Below are positions 8,906-17,158 of a stretch of DNA of 43,158 nt, piece by piece (position 1 is the first letter of the stretch; every line of letters begins with the position of its first letter). The notes below the pieces were generated by a model, which made no database searches, was not told where the DNA came from, and worked only from the letters and a program-made list of their open reading frames with translations. Origin of the DNA: CAYRMV01 sp964425255 (GTDB lineage: Bacteria; Bacteroidota; Bacteroidia; Flavobacteriales_D; Crocinitomicaceae); the NCBI GenBank assembly GCA_964425255.1, contig CAYRMV010000010.1, positions 1 through 43,158 of the forward strand, given 5' to 3'. Both the position numbers and the translations under genes were made by a program.

Positions 8906-9856
8906 TTAATTAACATGTTGAAAGGACTTCCAAAATATGCTTGCCGCTGTCCCCAATACAGCAGCATTTCGATCATTCAAAGACGAAACACGAATTTCGA
9001 TGTTGTTTTTGTAAATATTCAGCAAATTCTCTTCCATATTTAACTTGATTTTTTCAATGAACTCGTCACCATTTTGTGACAATCCACCAAAAAGTACAAA
9101 CGCTTTAGGATCGGAAAAAGCGGCAAAGTCAGCCAATGCATTTCCCAAGATTATTGCCGTAAAATCGACTATCTCTTGCGCAAAAAGATCCCCCATTTTA
9201 GCAAAATCAAATACATCCTTTGCCGTTGGTTGTTGGATTGTTTTCAATCGTGAATTTGCACTATTTTCAGAAGGAAGTTCTTCTATCGATCGCACAACGC
9301 CTGTTGCAGAAGTATACGTTTCTAAACATCCCAATCGACCACAACCGCATTTTCTGCCATCCGGAATCACTCGAATGTGACCAAATTCACCCGCAATACC
9401 ATGCTGACCATACACAAGTTGTCCATCGATAATAATACCACTTCCAACACCTGTCCCTAATGTGATGGTAACAAAATTTTTCAAATCTTGAGCATTCCCA
9501 AAGAGCATTTCCCCAACAGCCGCTGCATTGGCGTCATTGGTCAGTATTGCCGGTTTGTGAAAAACATCTTGAAAAAGAGCTGCAAGAGGAATGATTCCTT
9601 TCCAATGCAAATTGGGAGCAAATTCGATTGTTCCATGAAAATGATTTCCATTTGGAGCACCAATACCGATACCTATTATAGAATCGATCCAATTTCTATC
9701 TGATAAATCGGCAAAAATGTGATTGACCAAATCAATTGGCTCGACAAAACTCCGTGTTGGAGCACTGGTTTCAAAAGCAATTTCTCCTTTTTGATCGACC
9801 AAACCATAAGCCGTATTTGTGCCACCAATATCAATTCCAAGTGCGTAATGCGTCAT
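8906..9856 (-). CDS. ROK family sugar kinase (glucokinase or mannokinase-like)
   Basis: The start at 9856 gives MTHYALGIDIGGTNTAYGLV, a standard ROK N-terminus with the ATP phosphate loop DIGGT; a longer reading to 9934 overlaps the upstream gene. In the 316 residues are NDANAAAVGE (catalytic Asp), LGTGVGSG, the zinc site HGIAGEFGH followed by CGCGRLGCLET near residues 165-175, and the second phosphate loop ending in FGGLS. ROK kinases phosphorylate glucose, mannose or N-acetyl sugars. Its position 10 bases before the GH92 mannosidase suggests that it handles mannose or glucose from glycans. The substrate is an inference. Confidence 0.9.
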   Translation of the reverse strand: MTHYALGIDIGGTNTAYGLVDQKGEIAFETSAPTRSFVEPIDLVNHIFADLSDRNWIDSIIGIGIGAPNGNHFHGTIEFAPNLHWKGIIPLAALFQDVFHKPAILTNDANAAAVGEMLFGNAQDLKNFVTITLGTGVGSGIIIDGQLVYGQHGIAGEFGHIRVIPDGRKCGCGRLGCLETYTSATGVVRSIEELPSENSANSRLKTIQQPTAKDVFDFAKMGDLFAQEIVDFTAIILGNALADFAAFSDPKAFVLFGGLSQNGDEFIEKIKLNMEENLLNIYKNNIEIRVSSLNDRNAAVLGTAASIFWKSFQHVN

Positions 9857-9885
9857 CGTCTTATTTTGAAGTAATTTCACAAAGG

Positions 9886-10563
9886 TTATGACAATTTCGG
9901 ACTTATCGAAGGAAATTTCATGTCCAATTTCCATTCAGAATAAAATTCCTCCAAAAATGTCTGCATAAATAAATGCCTCTTTTCTGCCATCTTTTTTGCG
10001 GTCGGTGTATGTAAACGACCTTTAATTAGCAATAATTTTTCGTAAAAATGATTAACAGTATGACTCTTGCTTTTAGCATATTGTTCAAAACTATCGTGAA
10101 ACTCAGGCTGAACATTTGGATCAAACATTGGACGATTTTTATTTCCTCCAAAGGCAAAAGCACGCGCTATTCCAATAGCACCAATTGCATCCAAACGATC
10201 TGCATCTTGAACAATTTTTGATTCAATACACGAATTTTCATCATGTACGTGTGCTCCACGGAAGGAAATTTCATCCACTAAATCGCCTACTTTTTCAGCA
10301 AATAATGCCGATTCAGGAAAATTGGATAAAAATTCTTTTGCTTTTTTCCCACCTGCGTGTAAAATTCCGCCATTCATTTTATGATCAGAAATATCATGTG
10401 TCAAAGCAAGCAAAAAAACGATGTCTGAATCTCCTCCTTCTATTTTTTGTATGTCTAAAGCGTTTTTGCAAACTCGCTCAATGTGAAACCAGTCGTGACC
10501 ACTCGAATCATAATCAAAGTTTGATTTTATGCTTTGAATAAGATATGAATATTTATCAAACAT
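9886..10563 (-). CDS. HD domain phosphohydrolase
   Basis: The 225-residue protein has the HD metal-binding pattern: HDWFHIERV (His27), THDISDHK (His56-Asp57) and VQDADRLDAIGAIGIARA (a later Asp). It resembles the YpgQ/YedJ-type HD family acting on nucleotides, whose exact substrates vary. It lies 29 bases upstream of the ROK kinase on the same strand and probably opens the three-gene operon, though a role in sugar use is not evident. The C-terminal region LLLIKGRLHTPTAKKMAEKRH is typical of this subfamily. Confidence 0.88.
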   Translation of the reverse strand: MFDKYSYLIQSIKSNFDYDSSGHDWFHIERVCKNALDIQKIEGGDSDIVFLLALTHDISDHKMNGGILHAGGKKAKEFLSNFPESALFAEKVGDLVDEISFRGAHVHDENSCIESKIVQDADRLDAIGAIGIARAFAFGGNKNRPMFDPNVQPEFHDSFEQYAKSKSHTVNHFYEKLLLIKGRLHTPTAKKMAEKRHLFMQTFLEEFYSEWKLDMKFPSISPKLS

Positions 10564-10653
10564 GTAATGTTTATTATTTTTTTCTAAGATAGTGTTTTTT
10601 GTAAAAGATTATTTATACTTTCATCTCGTAAATCATTAAAAGTAATATCTGCT

Positions 10654-11367
10654 ATGAGAAAATTATTATTTACAGTCGCTAGCATTGTGGCTATTTCAAG
10701 TGCATCTTTCGCACAAAAAGCAACTTTAGACAATCCATTCTCTTTAGAAGGAGTTTTGAATTACTCTGGAGCTGGGGGAATTGATTGGCAAGCACCAAGT
10801 ATTCGTGCTCGTTATTTTGTAAACGACAACATCGCTGCTCGTTTACAATTAGGTTTGGGTGATGGTTTGGGCACACCAATGTCAGAGTCTTACACATTCG
10901 CTGAAAATGCTGATGGAACAGGTGCAACAGGTACAAGAGAAATCAACCGTATGAATTGGATGGCACAAATCGGTGGTGAATACCATTTAGAAGGAACAGA
11001 TCGTTTGTCTCCATACTTCATGTTAGGAATTAACTTCGGTGGTGGTAGCTCAACAACTACTAACACTGATATCATTCCAGATGGAGCAGGAAGCTATGAC
11101 TATTTATCAGGAGCTAGCTCAGAAGTAGTTGCTAAGCGTTCTATGTTCGGTGTTGCTGCTGGTGCTGGTTTGGATTTCTACGTTGTAGAAAACTTGTACT
11201 TAGGAGTTGAGTTAGGTCTTAACTATACAACTGTTAACACAAAAGATGCTGAAATTACACAAACACTAGGTGGTGTTACTGTAAACCAAACTATTTTGGG
11301 TAACAAAGTATCTTCTTTGCAAACTGGAGCAGGAAATGTTGCTTTCCGTTTGGGATGGAGATTCTAA
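10654..11367 (+). CDS. Outer-membrane beta-barrel protein (OmpW/OmpA-barrel-like)
   Basis: The 237-residue protein has a signal peptide (MRKLLFTVASIVAISSASFA, cleaved before Q). It then has alternating amphipathic strands (IRARYFVNDNIAARLQLGLG, YFMLGINFGG, NLYLGVELGLNY) and ends in the aromatic C-terminal strand NVAFRLGWRF, a signature for BAM-assembled barrels. About eight strands are expected. Its codon choice looks more uniform than its neighbours (many GGT and GCT), and a strong terminator follows, both consistent with high expression. The function is probably structural or porin-like; nothing specific can be read. Confidence 0.85.
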   Translation: MRKLLFTVASIVAISSASFAQKATLDNPFSLEGVLNYSGAGGIDWQAPSIRARYFVNDNIAARLQLGLGDGLGTPMSESYTFAENADGTGATGTREINRMNWMAQIGGEYHLEGTDRLSPYFMLGINFGGGSSTTTNTDIIPDGAGSYDYLSGASSEVVAKRSMFGVAAGAGLDFYVVENLYLGVELGLNYTTVNTKDAEITQTLGGVTVNQTILGNKVSSLQTGAGNVAFRLGWRF

Positions 11368-11390
11368 GCTGAATTAAAGAATTATTTTCT

Positions 11391-11424
11391 TAGGCTATCT
11401 GGAAACAGGTAGCCTATTTTTTTT
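11391..11424 (+). terminator. Strong terminator after the outer-membrane barrel gene
   Basis: An 11-bp stem (taggctatctg with caggtagccta, one T-G pair) closes a GAAA tetraloop and is followed by eight T residues and more T-rich sequence. It lies 23 bases after the stop codon. Confidence 0.92.
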
Positions 11425-11509
11425 GCTTTTTTTTCTAAAAAATCGTAATCCAGATTAATACTCACTTGTTAAGTCACTACTACTCCAATCAAAATCATCA
11501 AATTTTCCT

Positions 11510-11517
11510 TACTTTTG
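11510..11517 (+). promoter_or_regulatory. -7 promoter box of the hisS operon
   Basis: TACTTTTG matches TAnnTTTG exactly and lies 21 bases before the ATG of hisS. Transcription would begin about 5-8 bases downstream. No clear -33 TTG at the best spacing is seen. Confidence 0.55.
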
Positions 11518-11538
11518 CAATCTAAATTGAAATCAAAC

Positions 11539-12909
11539 ATGGCGCAAAAACCCGCTATTCCGAAAGGAACCCGTGATTTTTTACCAAGAGAAGTTGCTCG
11601 TCGAACGTATATTTTTGACACCATCAAAGCTTCTTTCAAACGCTTCGGATTTGCCCCGATCGAAACTCCCTCTTTCGAACTTTCTTCCACGTTGATGGGA
11701 AAATATGGCGAAGAAGGCGATCGATTGATCTTTCGAATTTTAAATTCTGGTGAAAAACAGAAAAAAGCTGATTTAGATGCACTTGCCGAAGGAAATTTAG
11801 CTCGATTTGCTAATTCCCTCTCCGAAAAAGCATTGCGTTATGATTTAACAGTTCCCTTTGCGCGTTTTGTCGTGCAACATCAAAATGAATTGTCTTTTCC
11901 ATTTAAACGTTATCAAATTCAACCTGTTTGGCGTGCAGATCGTCCTCAACACGGTCGTTACCAAGAGTTTTATCAATGCGATGCCGATGTGGTTGGAAGT
12001 GATTCTCTTACGTATGAAGTGGATTTTGTTCAGCTATTTGATGAAATCCTAACGAATCTGAACATTCCTAGTTTTACGATATTAATCAACAACCGTAAGA
12101 TTTTATCGGGAATTGCTGAAGTTTCAGGGGAGTCTGATAAGTTAATTGACATCACGGTTGCGATTGATAAACTAGATAAAATTGGCGAAGAGGGTGTAAT
12201 CAAAGAATTAAATGAAAAAGAGGTTTCCGAATTGGCAATCCAAAAAATTCAACCACTTTTTTCTTTGGCTGGTAACAACCAAGAACAAATTGCCCAAATG
12301 CGTGAATTCCTGAAAGAAAGTACGATTGGTCTCTTGGGACTGGATGAATTAGAGTTTGTTTTAAACCAAACGGAACAACTCGGATTGGATCGCGCTGATT
12401 TACGTTTTGATGTCACTTTAGCTCGTGGATTGAACTATTACACAGGTGCCATTTTCGAAGTAAAAGCAAACAACGTAAAAATGGGAAGCATCTGTGGTGG
12501 TGGACGATATGACGATTTAACAGGTCTTTTTGGTATGTCTAATATGTCTGGAGTTGGAATTTCATTTGGCGCAGATCGCATTTACGATGTGTTGACAGAA
12601 CTGGAATTGTTCCCCACCGAAGTGGAAGAAAGTCTGCAAGTATTGTTTGTCAACTTTGGCGAAAAAGAACAAAACCACTGCTTGAAACTCATCAAGGAAA
12701 TCCGTAAAAATGGTATTTCATGTGATTTATACCCGAAATCTGCCAAAATGCAAAAACAAATGAAATACGCAAACGATTTGCACGTGCCATTTGTGGCATT
12801 GGTTGGTGAACAAGAAATAGAAGAAAATTTAATTCAATTAAAAAACATGCAATCAGGCGAACAAGAAGAAGTTAGCTTAGAAGAATTGATTTTTAAATTA
12901 TCGAAATAA
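11539..12909 (+). CDS. hisS: Histidine--tRNA ligase
   Basis: The start at 11539 gives MAQKPAIPKGTRDFLPREVA, the usual HisRS N-terminus, and lies downstream of the promoter box. The product is 456 residues, a class II aminoacyl-tRNA synthetase charging tRNA-His. Seen are motif 1 around PIETPSFELSSTLMGKYGEEGD, motif 2 YQIQPVWRADRPQHGRYQEFYQCD, the histidine loops LARGLNYYTGAIFEV and CGGGRYDDLTGLFG, motif 3 GVGISFGADRIYDVL, and a C-terminal anticodon-binding domain (~residues 365-456). It is first in an operon with hutH (19-base gap). Confidence 0.97.
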   Translation: MAQKPAIPKGTRDFLPREVARRTYIFDTIKASFKRFGFAPIETPSFELSSTLMGKYGEEGDRLIFRILNSGEKQKKADLDALAEGNLARFANSLSEKALRYDLTVPFARFVVQHQNELSFPFKRYQIQPVWRADRPQHGRYQEFYQCDADVVGSDSLTYEVDFVQLFDEILTNLNIPSFTILINNRKILSGIAEVSGESDKLIDITVAIDKLDKIGEEGVIKELNEKEVSELAIQKIQPLFSLAGNNQEQIAQMREFLKESTIGLLGLDELEFVLNQTEQLGLDRADLRFDVTLARGLNYYTGAIFEVKANNVKMGSICGGGRYDDLTGLFGMSNMSGVGISFGADRIYDVLTELELFPTEVEESLQVLFVNFGEKEQNHCLKLIKEIRKNGISCDLYPKSAKMQKQMKYANDLHVPFVALVGEQEIEENLIQLKNMQSGEQEEVSLEELIFKLSK

Positions 12910-12928
12910 ACAAAATACTCCCCAATTC

Positions 12929-14413
12929 ATGAATACAATTGAAATTACATCCCATTGGGTAACTTTAGATGCGTTAAATCATTGGGTTAATTCTCCTGAA
13001 ATAAAAATGGTTCTTTCAGAAGAATCAAAAAAACAAATCATCGCTTGTCGGTCTTTCTTAGACGATGTTGTTGCAAAAGAAAACCGCGTGATTTATGGGA
13101 TTAACACTGGTTTTGGATCATTGTGCAATACGGTAATTCCAAATGAAGAATTGGAACAATTACAACGCAATTTGGTTCTTTCTCATGCGTGTGGAATGGG
13201 CGAGGAAGTTCCTGCTCCGATTGTACGACGAATGTTACTTTTAAAAGCCATGGGCTTATCCCACGGGCATTCTGGTGTTCAGTTGGAAACGGTTGAACGA
13301 CTTTTGTTTTTTTACAACGAGGGCATTTACCCAGTTGTTTACCAACAAGGTAGTTTGGGCGCTTCGGGTGACTTAGCGCCTTTGGCTCATTTGTGCTTGC
13401 CTTTGATTGGAGAAGGTGAAGCTGATTATCAAGGAAAACGTTATTCTGGTGCAGAAATCAACCAAAAATTTGGCTTAGAAAGCATCACTTTGAAATCAAA
13501 AGAAGGTCTTGCTTTGTTGAATGGAACACAGTTCATGAGTAGCTTTGGATCGTATGCAGTTTCGGCTGCACGAAAATTGTGGAGTCAATTCAATGAAGTT
13601 GCAGCCATTTCACTCGAAGGCTATGACGGCCGAATCGAACCATTTGGTATTTCAGTGAATGAAATTCGCAAACAAAAAGGACAAATTAAAACAGCTGAAA
13701 TCATCCGTGAAATCCTTGCTGGAAGTCAGATTATTGCACAACCGAAAGAACATGTTCAGGATCCATACTCGTTCCGCTGTATCCCGCAAGTTCATGGTGC
13801 GAGTTATGATGCGATCGAATATTGTGCTCAAATCATTGAAAACGAAATCAATGCGGTAACAGACAATCCAACCATTTTCCTAGAAGAAGGAGAAGTGGTC
13901 TCAGCAGGAAATTTTCACGGTCAACCTTTGGCACTTGCCATGGATTTCTTGGCAATTGCTTTGGCCGAAATGGGTAGTATTTCTGAAAGACGTGTTTACA
14001 AGCTCATTTCTGGAACACGTGGTTTACCTGCATTTTTGGTTGCCAAACCAGGTTTAAATTCTGGTTTTATGATTCCACAGTATGCTTGTGCTTCGATCGT
14101 GAGTCAAAACAAACAATTGTGTACACCAGCAAGCGTTGATACCATTGATTCATCCAACGGACAGGAAGATCATGTTTCGATGGGAGCCAATGCAGCTACA
14201 AAATTATATCGTGTTGTAGAGAATTGCTTTGCTATACAAGGGATTGAATTGTTCAATGCCTGCCAAGCCATTGAGTTTAGAAGACCATTGAAATCGAGTG
14301 AACGAATTGAATCTCTTGTAAAAGAATATCGTCAGATTGTTCCATATATCAAAGAAGATTGTTATCTTCATCCGTTCATGGAATTGAGTAAACAATTTGT
14401 AAAAACAAGATAA
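12929..14413 (+). CDS. hutH: Histidine ammonia-lyase
   Basis: The 494-residue protein carries GSLGASGDLAPLAH; Ala145-Ser146-Gly147 should cyclise to the MIO electrophile. NLVLSHACGMG places Ser85-His86 at the substrate-selectivity site, the pair found in histidine rather than tyrosine lyases. Other family blocks are YGINTGFGSLC, VTDNPTIF, SAGNFHGQP and the late QEDHVSMGAN. It converts histidine to urocanate and ammonia. No other hut gene (hutU, hutI, hutG) is nearby, and it sits directly behind hisS, so it may set histidine level or serve urocanate production with distant genes. Confidence 0.94.
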   Translation: MNTIEITSHWVTLDALNHWVNSPEIKMVLSEESKKQIIACRSFLDDVVAKENRVIYGINTGFGSLCNTVIPNEELEQLQRNLVLSHACGMGEEVPAPIVRRMLLLKAMGLSHGHSGVQLETVERLLFFYNEGIYPVVYQQGSLGASGDLAPLAHLCLPLIGEGEADYQGKRYSGAEINQKFGLESITLKSKEGLALLNGTQFMSSFGSYAVSAARKLWSQFNEVAAISLEGYDGRIEPFGISVNEIRKQKGQIKTAEIIREILAGSQIIAQPKEHVQDPYSFRCIPQVHGASYDAIEYCAQIIENEINAVTDNPTIFLEEGEVVSAGNFHGQPLALAMDFLAIALAEMGSISERRVYKLISGTRGLPAFLVAKPGLNSGFMIPQYACASIVSQNKQLCTPASVDTIDSSNGQEDHVSMGANAATKLYRVVENCFAIQGIELFNACQAIEFRRPLKSSERIESLVKEYRQIVPYIKEDCYLHPFMELSKQFVKTR

Positions 14414-14415
14414 GT

Positions 14416-14940
14416 ATGTATACAGATGATCAAATGGACTTACCAAAGTATTCTGACGGTGGTAAAATGCCTATATTCTTAAAAGTATTGCTAATCCTTA
14501 CTTCCATAGCAGTTGGTTTTGGTTTATTATCTGCCATACTCGCTTTTTTTATGGGGCCGATTGCTCAAGAAGAAATTGACGGCATTATGGCACCAAATCT
14601 CATTTTAGCCAAGGATTTAAGTGCACAAGGTTTTGATTATTGGGCACTTGAAATGGAAAAAATCACCCGTCAAATTGATTATACTAACCAAAAATTTTAT
14701 TTGAATCAAACATTAGCTGTATTCGCATATTCCATTGGTTTGATCTCTGTATGGATGATGTCTAAAGGGAAAAAAATTGGATTTCATTTATACATAATTT
14801 ATGATTTAATGGTGTTTGCATCTGTGTATTTCATTATCCCAATCAGTGAAGTTTCATCGCTTGCTCAAATTGTAAATGGGATTATAACTGGAATTTATAT
14901 TTTCATGTACAGCAGAAATTTACATTGGCTAACAAAGTAA
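14416..14940 (+). CDS. Hypothetical four-helix membrane protein
   Basis: I do not recognise this 174-residue protein. It has a short acidic N-terminus, a first hydrophobic segment (residues ~20-47), a loop of about 50 residues that may face the periplasm, and three more segments from ~98 to 168. The ATG lies 2 bases after the hutH stop and the next gene begins 1 base after its end, so it is translated within the hisS operon. It resembles the small DUF-type membrane proteins common in Flavobacteriales. Confidence 0.75.
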   Translation: MYTDDQMDLPKYSDGGKMPIFLKVLLILTSIAVGFGLLSAILAFFMGPIAQEEIDGIMAPNLILAKDLSAQGFDYWALEMEKITRQIDYTNQKFYLNQTLAVFAYSIGLISVWMMSKGKKIGFHLYIIYDLMVFASVYFIIPISEVSSLAQIVNGIITGIYIFMYSRNLHWLTK

Positions 14941-14941
14941 T

Positions 14942-15670
14942 GTGGAATTAAATACCTTACTTCTATTTGTCATTTTAGCTCTTTTTGCTGAATTTTTTGG
15001 CACAGTTGGTGGATTTGGGTCTTCACTTTTCTTCATCCCAATCGCTAGCTATTTCCTTGATTTTCATTCCGTATTGGGAATTACGGCTGTCTTTCATGTT
15101 TCTTCTAATATCAGTAAAATTGCTGTATTTAGACATGGTTTTGACAAAAAACTCATCCTCTATTTAGGAATTCCAGCTACTCTTTTTGTCATTCTTGGCG
15201 CCTGGTTAAGTCAATTTTCCTCAACAAAATGGCTTGAAATAAGTATGGGGATCTTTCTGATACTCATCGCGCTTTTGTTCTTTTGGAAACCCAATCTTCA
15301 ACTGAAACCTAACAAAAGAAATGCCGTTTTTGGTGGAATTATTTCGGGTTTTATAGCCGGAATTATAGGAAGCGGAGGTGCTATTCGTGGTGTAGTATTA
15401 AATTCATTCCATTTAAAAATGCAGGTCTTCATCGCTACTTCAGCTATTATTGATTTAGCCATTGACCTTTCTCGAAGTATCGTTTATTATTCAAACGGAT
15501 ACGTTCACAAACACGATTTATACCTCATCCCAATATTACTCGTAGTTAGTATATTAGGCACTATTTTAGGTAAAATGGCCCTGAAAAGGATCTCTGAAGA
15601 CCGATTCCGTTTTCTGGTTCAATTCCTCATCTTACTGACAGGAATCATCACGTTATCAAAATTTCTATAA
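14942..15670 (+). CDS. TauE/SafE family membrane permease (sulfite/anion exporter family)
   Basis: The 242-residue protein uses a GTG start; the ATG overlapping the previous stop runs into a stop after three codons. It has two similar halves typical of TauE/SafE: FFGTVGGFGSSLFFIPI near the N-terminus and GFIAGIIGSGGAIRGVVL near residue 140, within about seven to eight membrane segments. Family members move sulfite, sulfonates or other small anions; the substrate is not known here. It closes the hisS-hutH operon. Its stop abuts the nth stop on the opposite strand with no gap. Confidence 0.88.
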   Translation: MELNTLLLFVILALFAEFFGTVGGFGSSLFFIPIASYFLDFHSVLGITAVFHVSSNISKIAVFRHGFDKKLILYLGIPATLFVILGAWLSQFSSTKWLEISMGIFLILIALLFFWKPNLQLKPNKRNAVFGGIISGFIAGIIGSGGAIRGVVLNSFHLKMQVFIATSAIIDLAIDLSRSIVYYSNGYVHKHDLYLIPILLVVSILGTILGKMALKRISEDRFRFLVQFLILLTGIITLSKFL

Positions 15671-16327
15671 TTACTCAACACGTCCAACCAATTCTGCCAG
15701 TGCTTTTTTTGTACCAACTGTTCGCGTGATAAAATCTTTTTCCCATTTTGGACTTCGAGCAGGACTATATTCCCTTCCATAAAAAATGATCTGGAGATGC
15801 AGTTTATTCCATAAATCACGGGGAAATAATTTTTTAGCATCTTTTTCGGTTTGCTCTACGTTTTTACCATTGGTAATTCCCCAACGCGTCAACAAGCGGT
15901 GAATGTGCGTATCAACTGGAAAAGCGGGCTCTCCAAACCATTGCGACATAACAACAGAAGCCGTTTTGTGTCCAACGCCTGGTAATTCTTCCAACAAATC
16001 CATATTGGCAGGAACATCACCGTTATATTTATCAATTAAGATCTCGGATAAAGTAAAAATGGCTTGTGATTTCCGAGGAGAAAGTCCACACGGTCGGATA
16101 ATATCCCGAATTTCGTCGACAGACAAACGGACCATATCAAACGGATTATTGGCACGAGCAAAAAGCAAGGGTGTAATTTTGTTCACTCTTTCGTCTGTGC
16201 ATTGAGCAGAAAGTAAGACAGAAATCAACAAAGTATACGCATCCGAATGATCCAATGGAACAGGAGTTTCTGGATACAATCGTTCTAATTCTGTTTGAAT
16301 ATAAAGTGCTTTTTCTTTTTTTGTCAT
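15671..16327 (-). CDS. nth: Endonuclease III without the [4Fe-4S] cluster cysteines
   Basis: The start at 16327 gives MTKKEKALYIQTELE, 218 residues. The helix-hairpin-helix LPGVGHKTASVV holds catalytic Lys121, and FPVDTHIHRL holds Asp139, so glycosylase/AP-lyase chemistry on oxidised pyrimidines should be intact. The usual C-terminal C-x6-C-x2-C-x5-C loop is absent: after FYGREYSPARSPKWEKDFI there is no cysteine at all, and the only cysteines in the protein are at 43 and 80. It follows a TPR gene with a single base between stop and start, implying coupled translation. Confidence 0.92.
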   Translation of the reverse strand: MTKKEKALYIQTELERLYPETPVPLDHSDAYTLLISVLLSAQCTDERVNKITPLLFARANNPFDMVRLSVDEIRDIIRPCGLSPRKSQAIFTLSEILIDKYNGDVPANMDLLEELPGVGHKTASVVMSQWFGEPAFPVDTHIHRLLTRWGITNGKNVEQTEKDAKKLFPRDLWNKLHLQIIFYGREYSPARSPKWEKDFITRTVGTKKALAELVGRVE

Positions 16328-16328
16328 G

Positions 16329-16778
16329 TCATTTTGTTTTTGATTGGTGTTGAATATAGTGCATGAATTGATTGAATTTATCCACTGAATCAAACGTATT
16401 TTCCCAATTTTGCCACATCTTGATTTCTTCTAATCGATACGCAAAAGGCGTTTTCTTTTTTTCTTCAAGAAGTGGATCTAAGCGAATTGCTTTTTCAAAA
16501 TCGGCTTTTGCTTTTTCTGTTTCCAAAAAATAAGCATAACAAAACGAACGTTTCCACCAATGTTGCGCATTCTCTGGTTGCCAATCGATTAATGTAGAAA
16601 AATCGGTCAAAGCTCTTTCTTTTTCTCCCAAAAAAGTGAGTGCAAAACCTTGATCTACCAAGATTTCGTTTGCCTCAGGATTGTGAGTTCTTGCTAAATC
16701 AAAATGAATCAGCGCTTCCGCCCAATTGGATTGAAAAAGATATTCGACCCCTTTCTGATGTGCTGCATTGATGAACAT
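16329..16778 (-). CDS. Small TPR-repeat protein
   Basis: The ATG at 16778 gives MFINAAHQKGVEYLFQSNW, 149 residues; a longer reading runs into the divergent gene. Three TPR-like helix pairs can be seen between residues ~5 and 105 (NWAEALIHFDLARTHNPEA, EKERALTDFSTLIDWQPEN, ETEKAKADFEKAIRLDPLL), followed by a tryptophan-rich tail. There is no signal peptide, so it should be cytoplasmic. It precedes nth by one base, so it may be a protein-protein adaptor expressed with the repair enzyme; this is inferred only from position. Confidence 0.85.
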   Translation of the reverse strand: MFINAAHQKGVEYLFQSNWAEALIHFDLARTHNPEANEILVDQGFALTFLGEKERALTDFSTLIDWQPENAQHWWKRSFCYAYFLETEKAKADFEKAIRLDPLLEEKKKTPFAYRLEEIKMWQNWENTFDSVDKFNQFMHYIQHQSKTK

Positions 16779-16794
16779 TCTGTACTTTCGCTTT

Positions 16795-17052
16795 ATGGAA
16801 AACAAAAATACCGACTTTCCGCAATACAGATTGTTATCCAATGGAAAGACTTGTTATAAAATCACAAATGAACGTGTTTTTGAAGAAATTCAGCGTGTGG
16901 GAAGCAAACACCTCTATTTTCGTTTGGAGGCAACTCAATACCCTGAAATGGTTCGAATACAAGAAATGCTTCACGGAAACCAAACACTTTACCAAGTTGT
17001 AAACGAACTTGTTTGGGAAAGTTTTTACCAAAAAATAGAACGTTCAAAATAA
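16795..17052 (+). CDS. Hypothetical protein, 85 residues
   Basis: I do not recognise this protein. It starts MENKNTDFPQYRLLSNGKTC and is a soluble alpha/beta-looking sequence with aromatic and basic residues (FRLEATQYPEMVRIQEM, VVNELVWESFYQKIERSK). The start is 16 bases from the divergent start of the TPR gene. A near-consensus -7 box (TACTTTCG, 16783-16790) would place transcription start at or next to the ATG. A minus-strand open frame overlaps its 3' half (see findings). I favour the plus-strand gene because its whole length reads as protein. Confidence 0.62.
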   Translation: MENKNTDFPQYRLLSNGKTCYKITNERVFEEIQRVGSKHLYFRLEATQYPEMVRIQEMLHGNQTLYQVVNELVWESFYQKIERSK

Positions 17053-17158
17053 GTTCATAAATATTCATATCAAAACGGATTTCTTTCATTTTCATCCAAT
17101 TCTCACGCGCGAATTTTTTACCTTGATCGAACAAAGGTTGAACTAAAATTCGAATGCC

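Noticed and set aside
12929..14413. hutH as a tyrosine or phenylalanine ammonia-lyase
   Set aside because: The selectivity pair is Ser85-His86, as in histidine lyases, not the His-Leu or Phe-Leu types.
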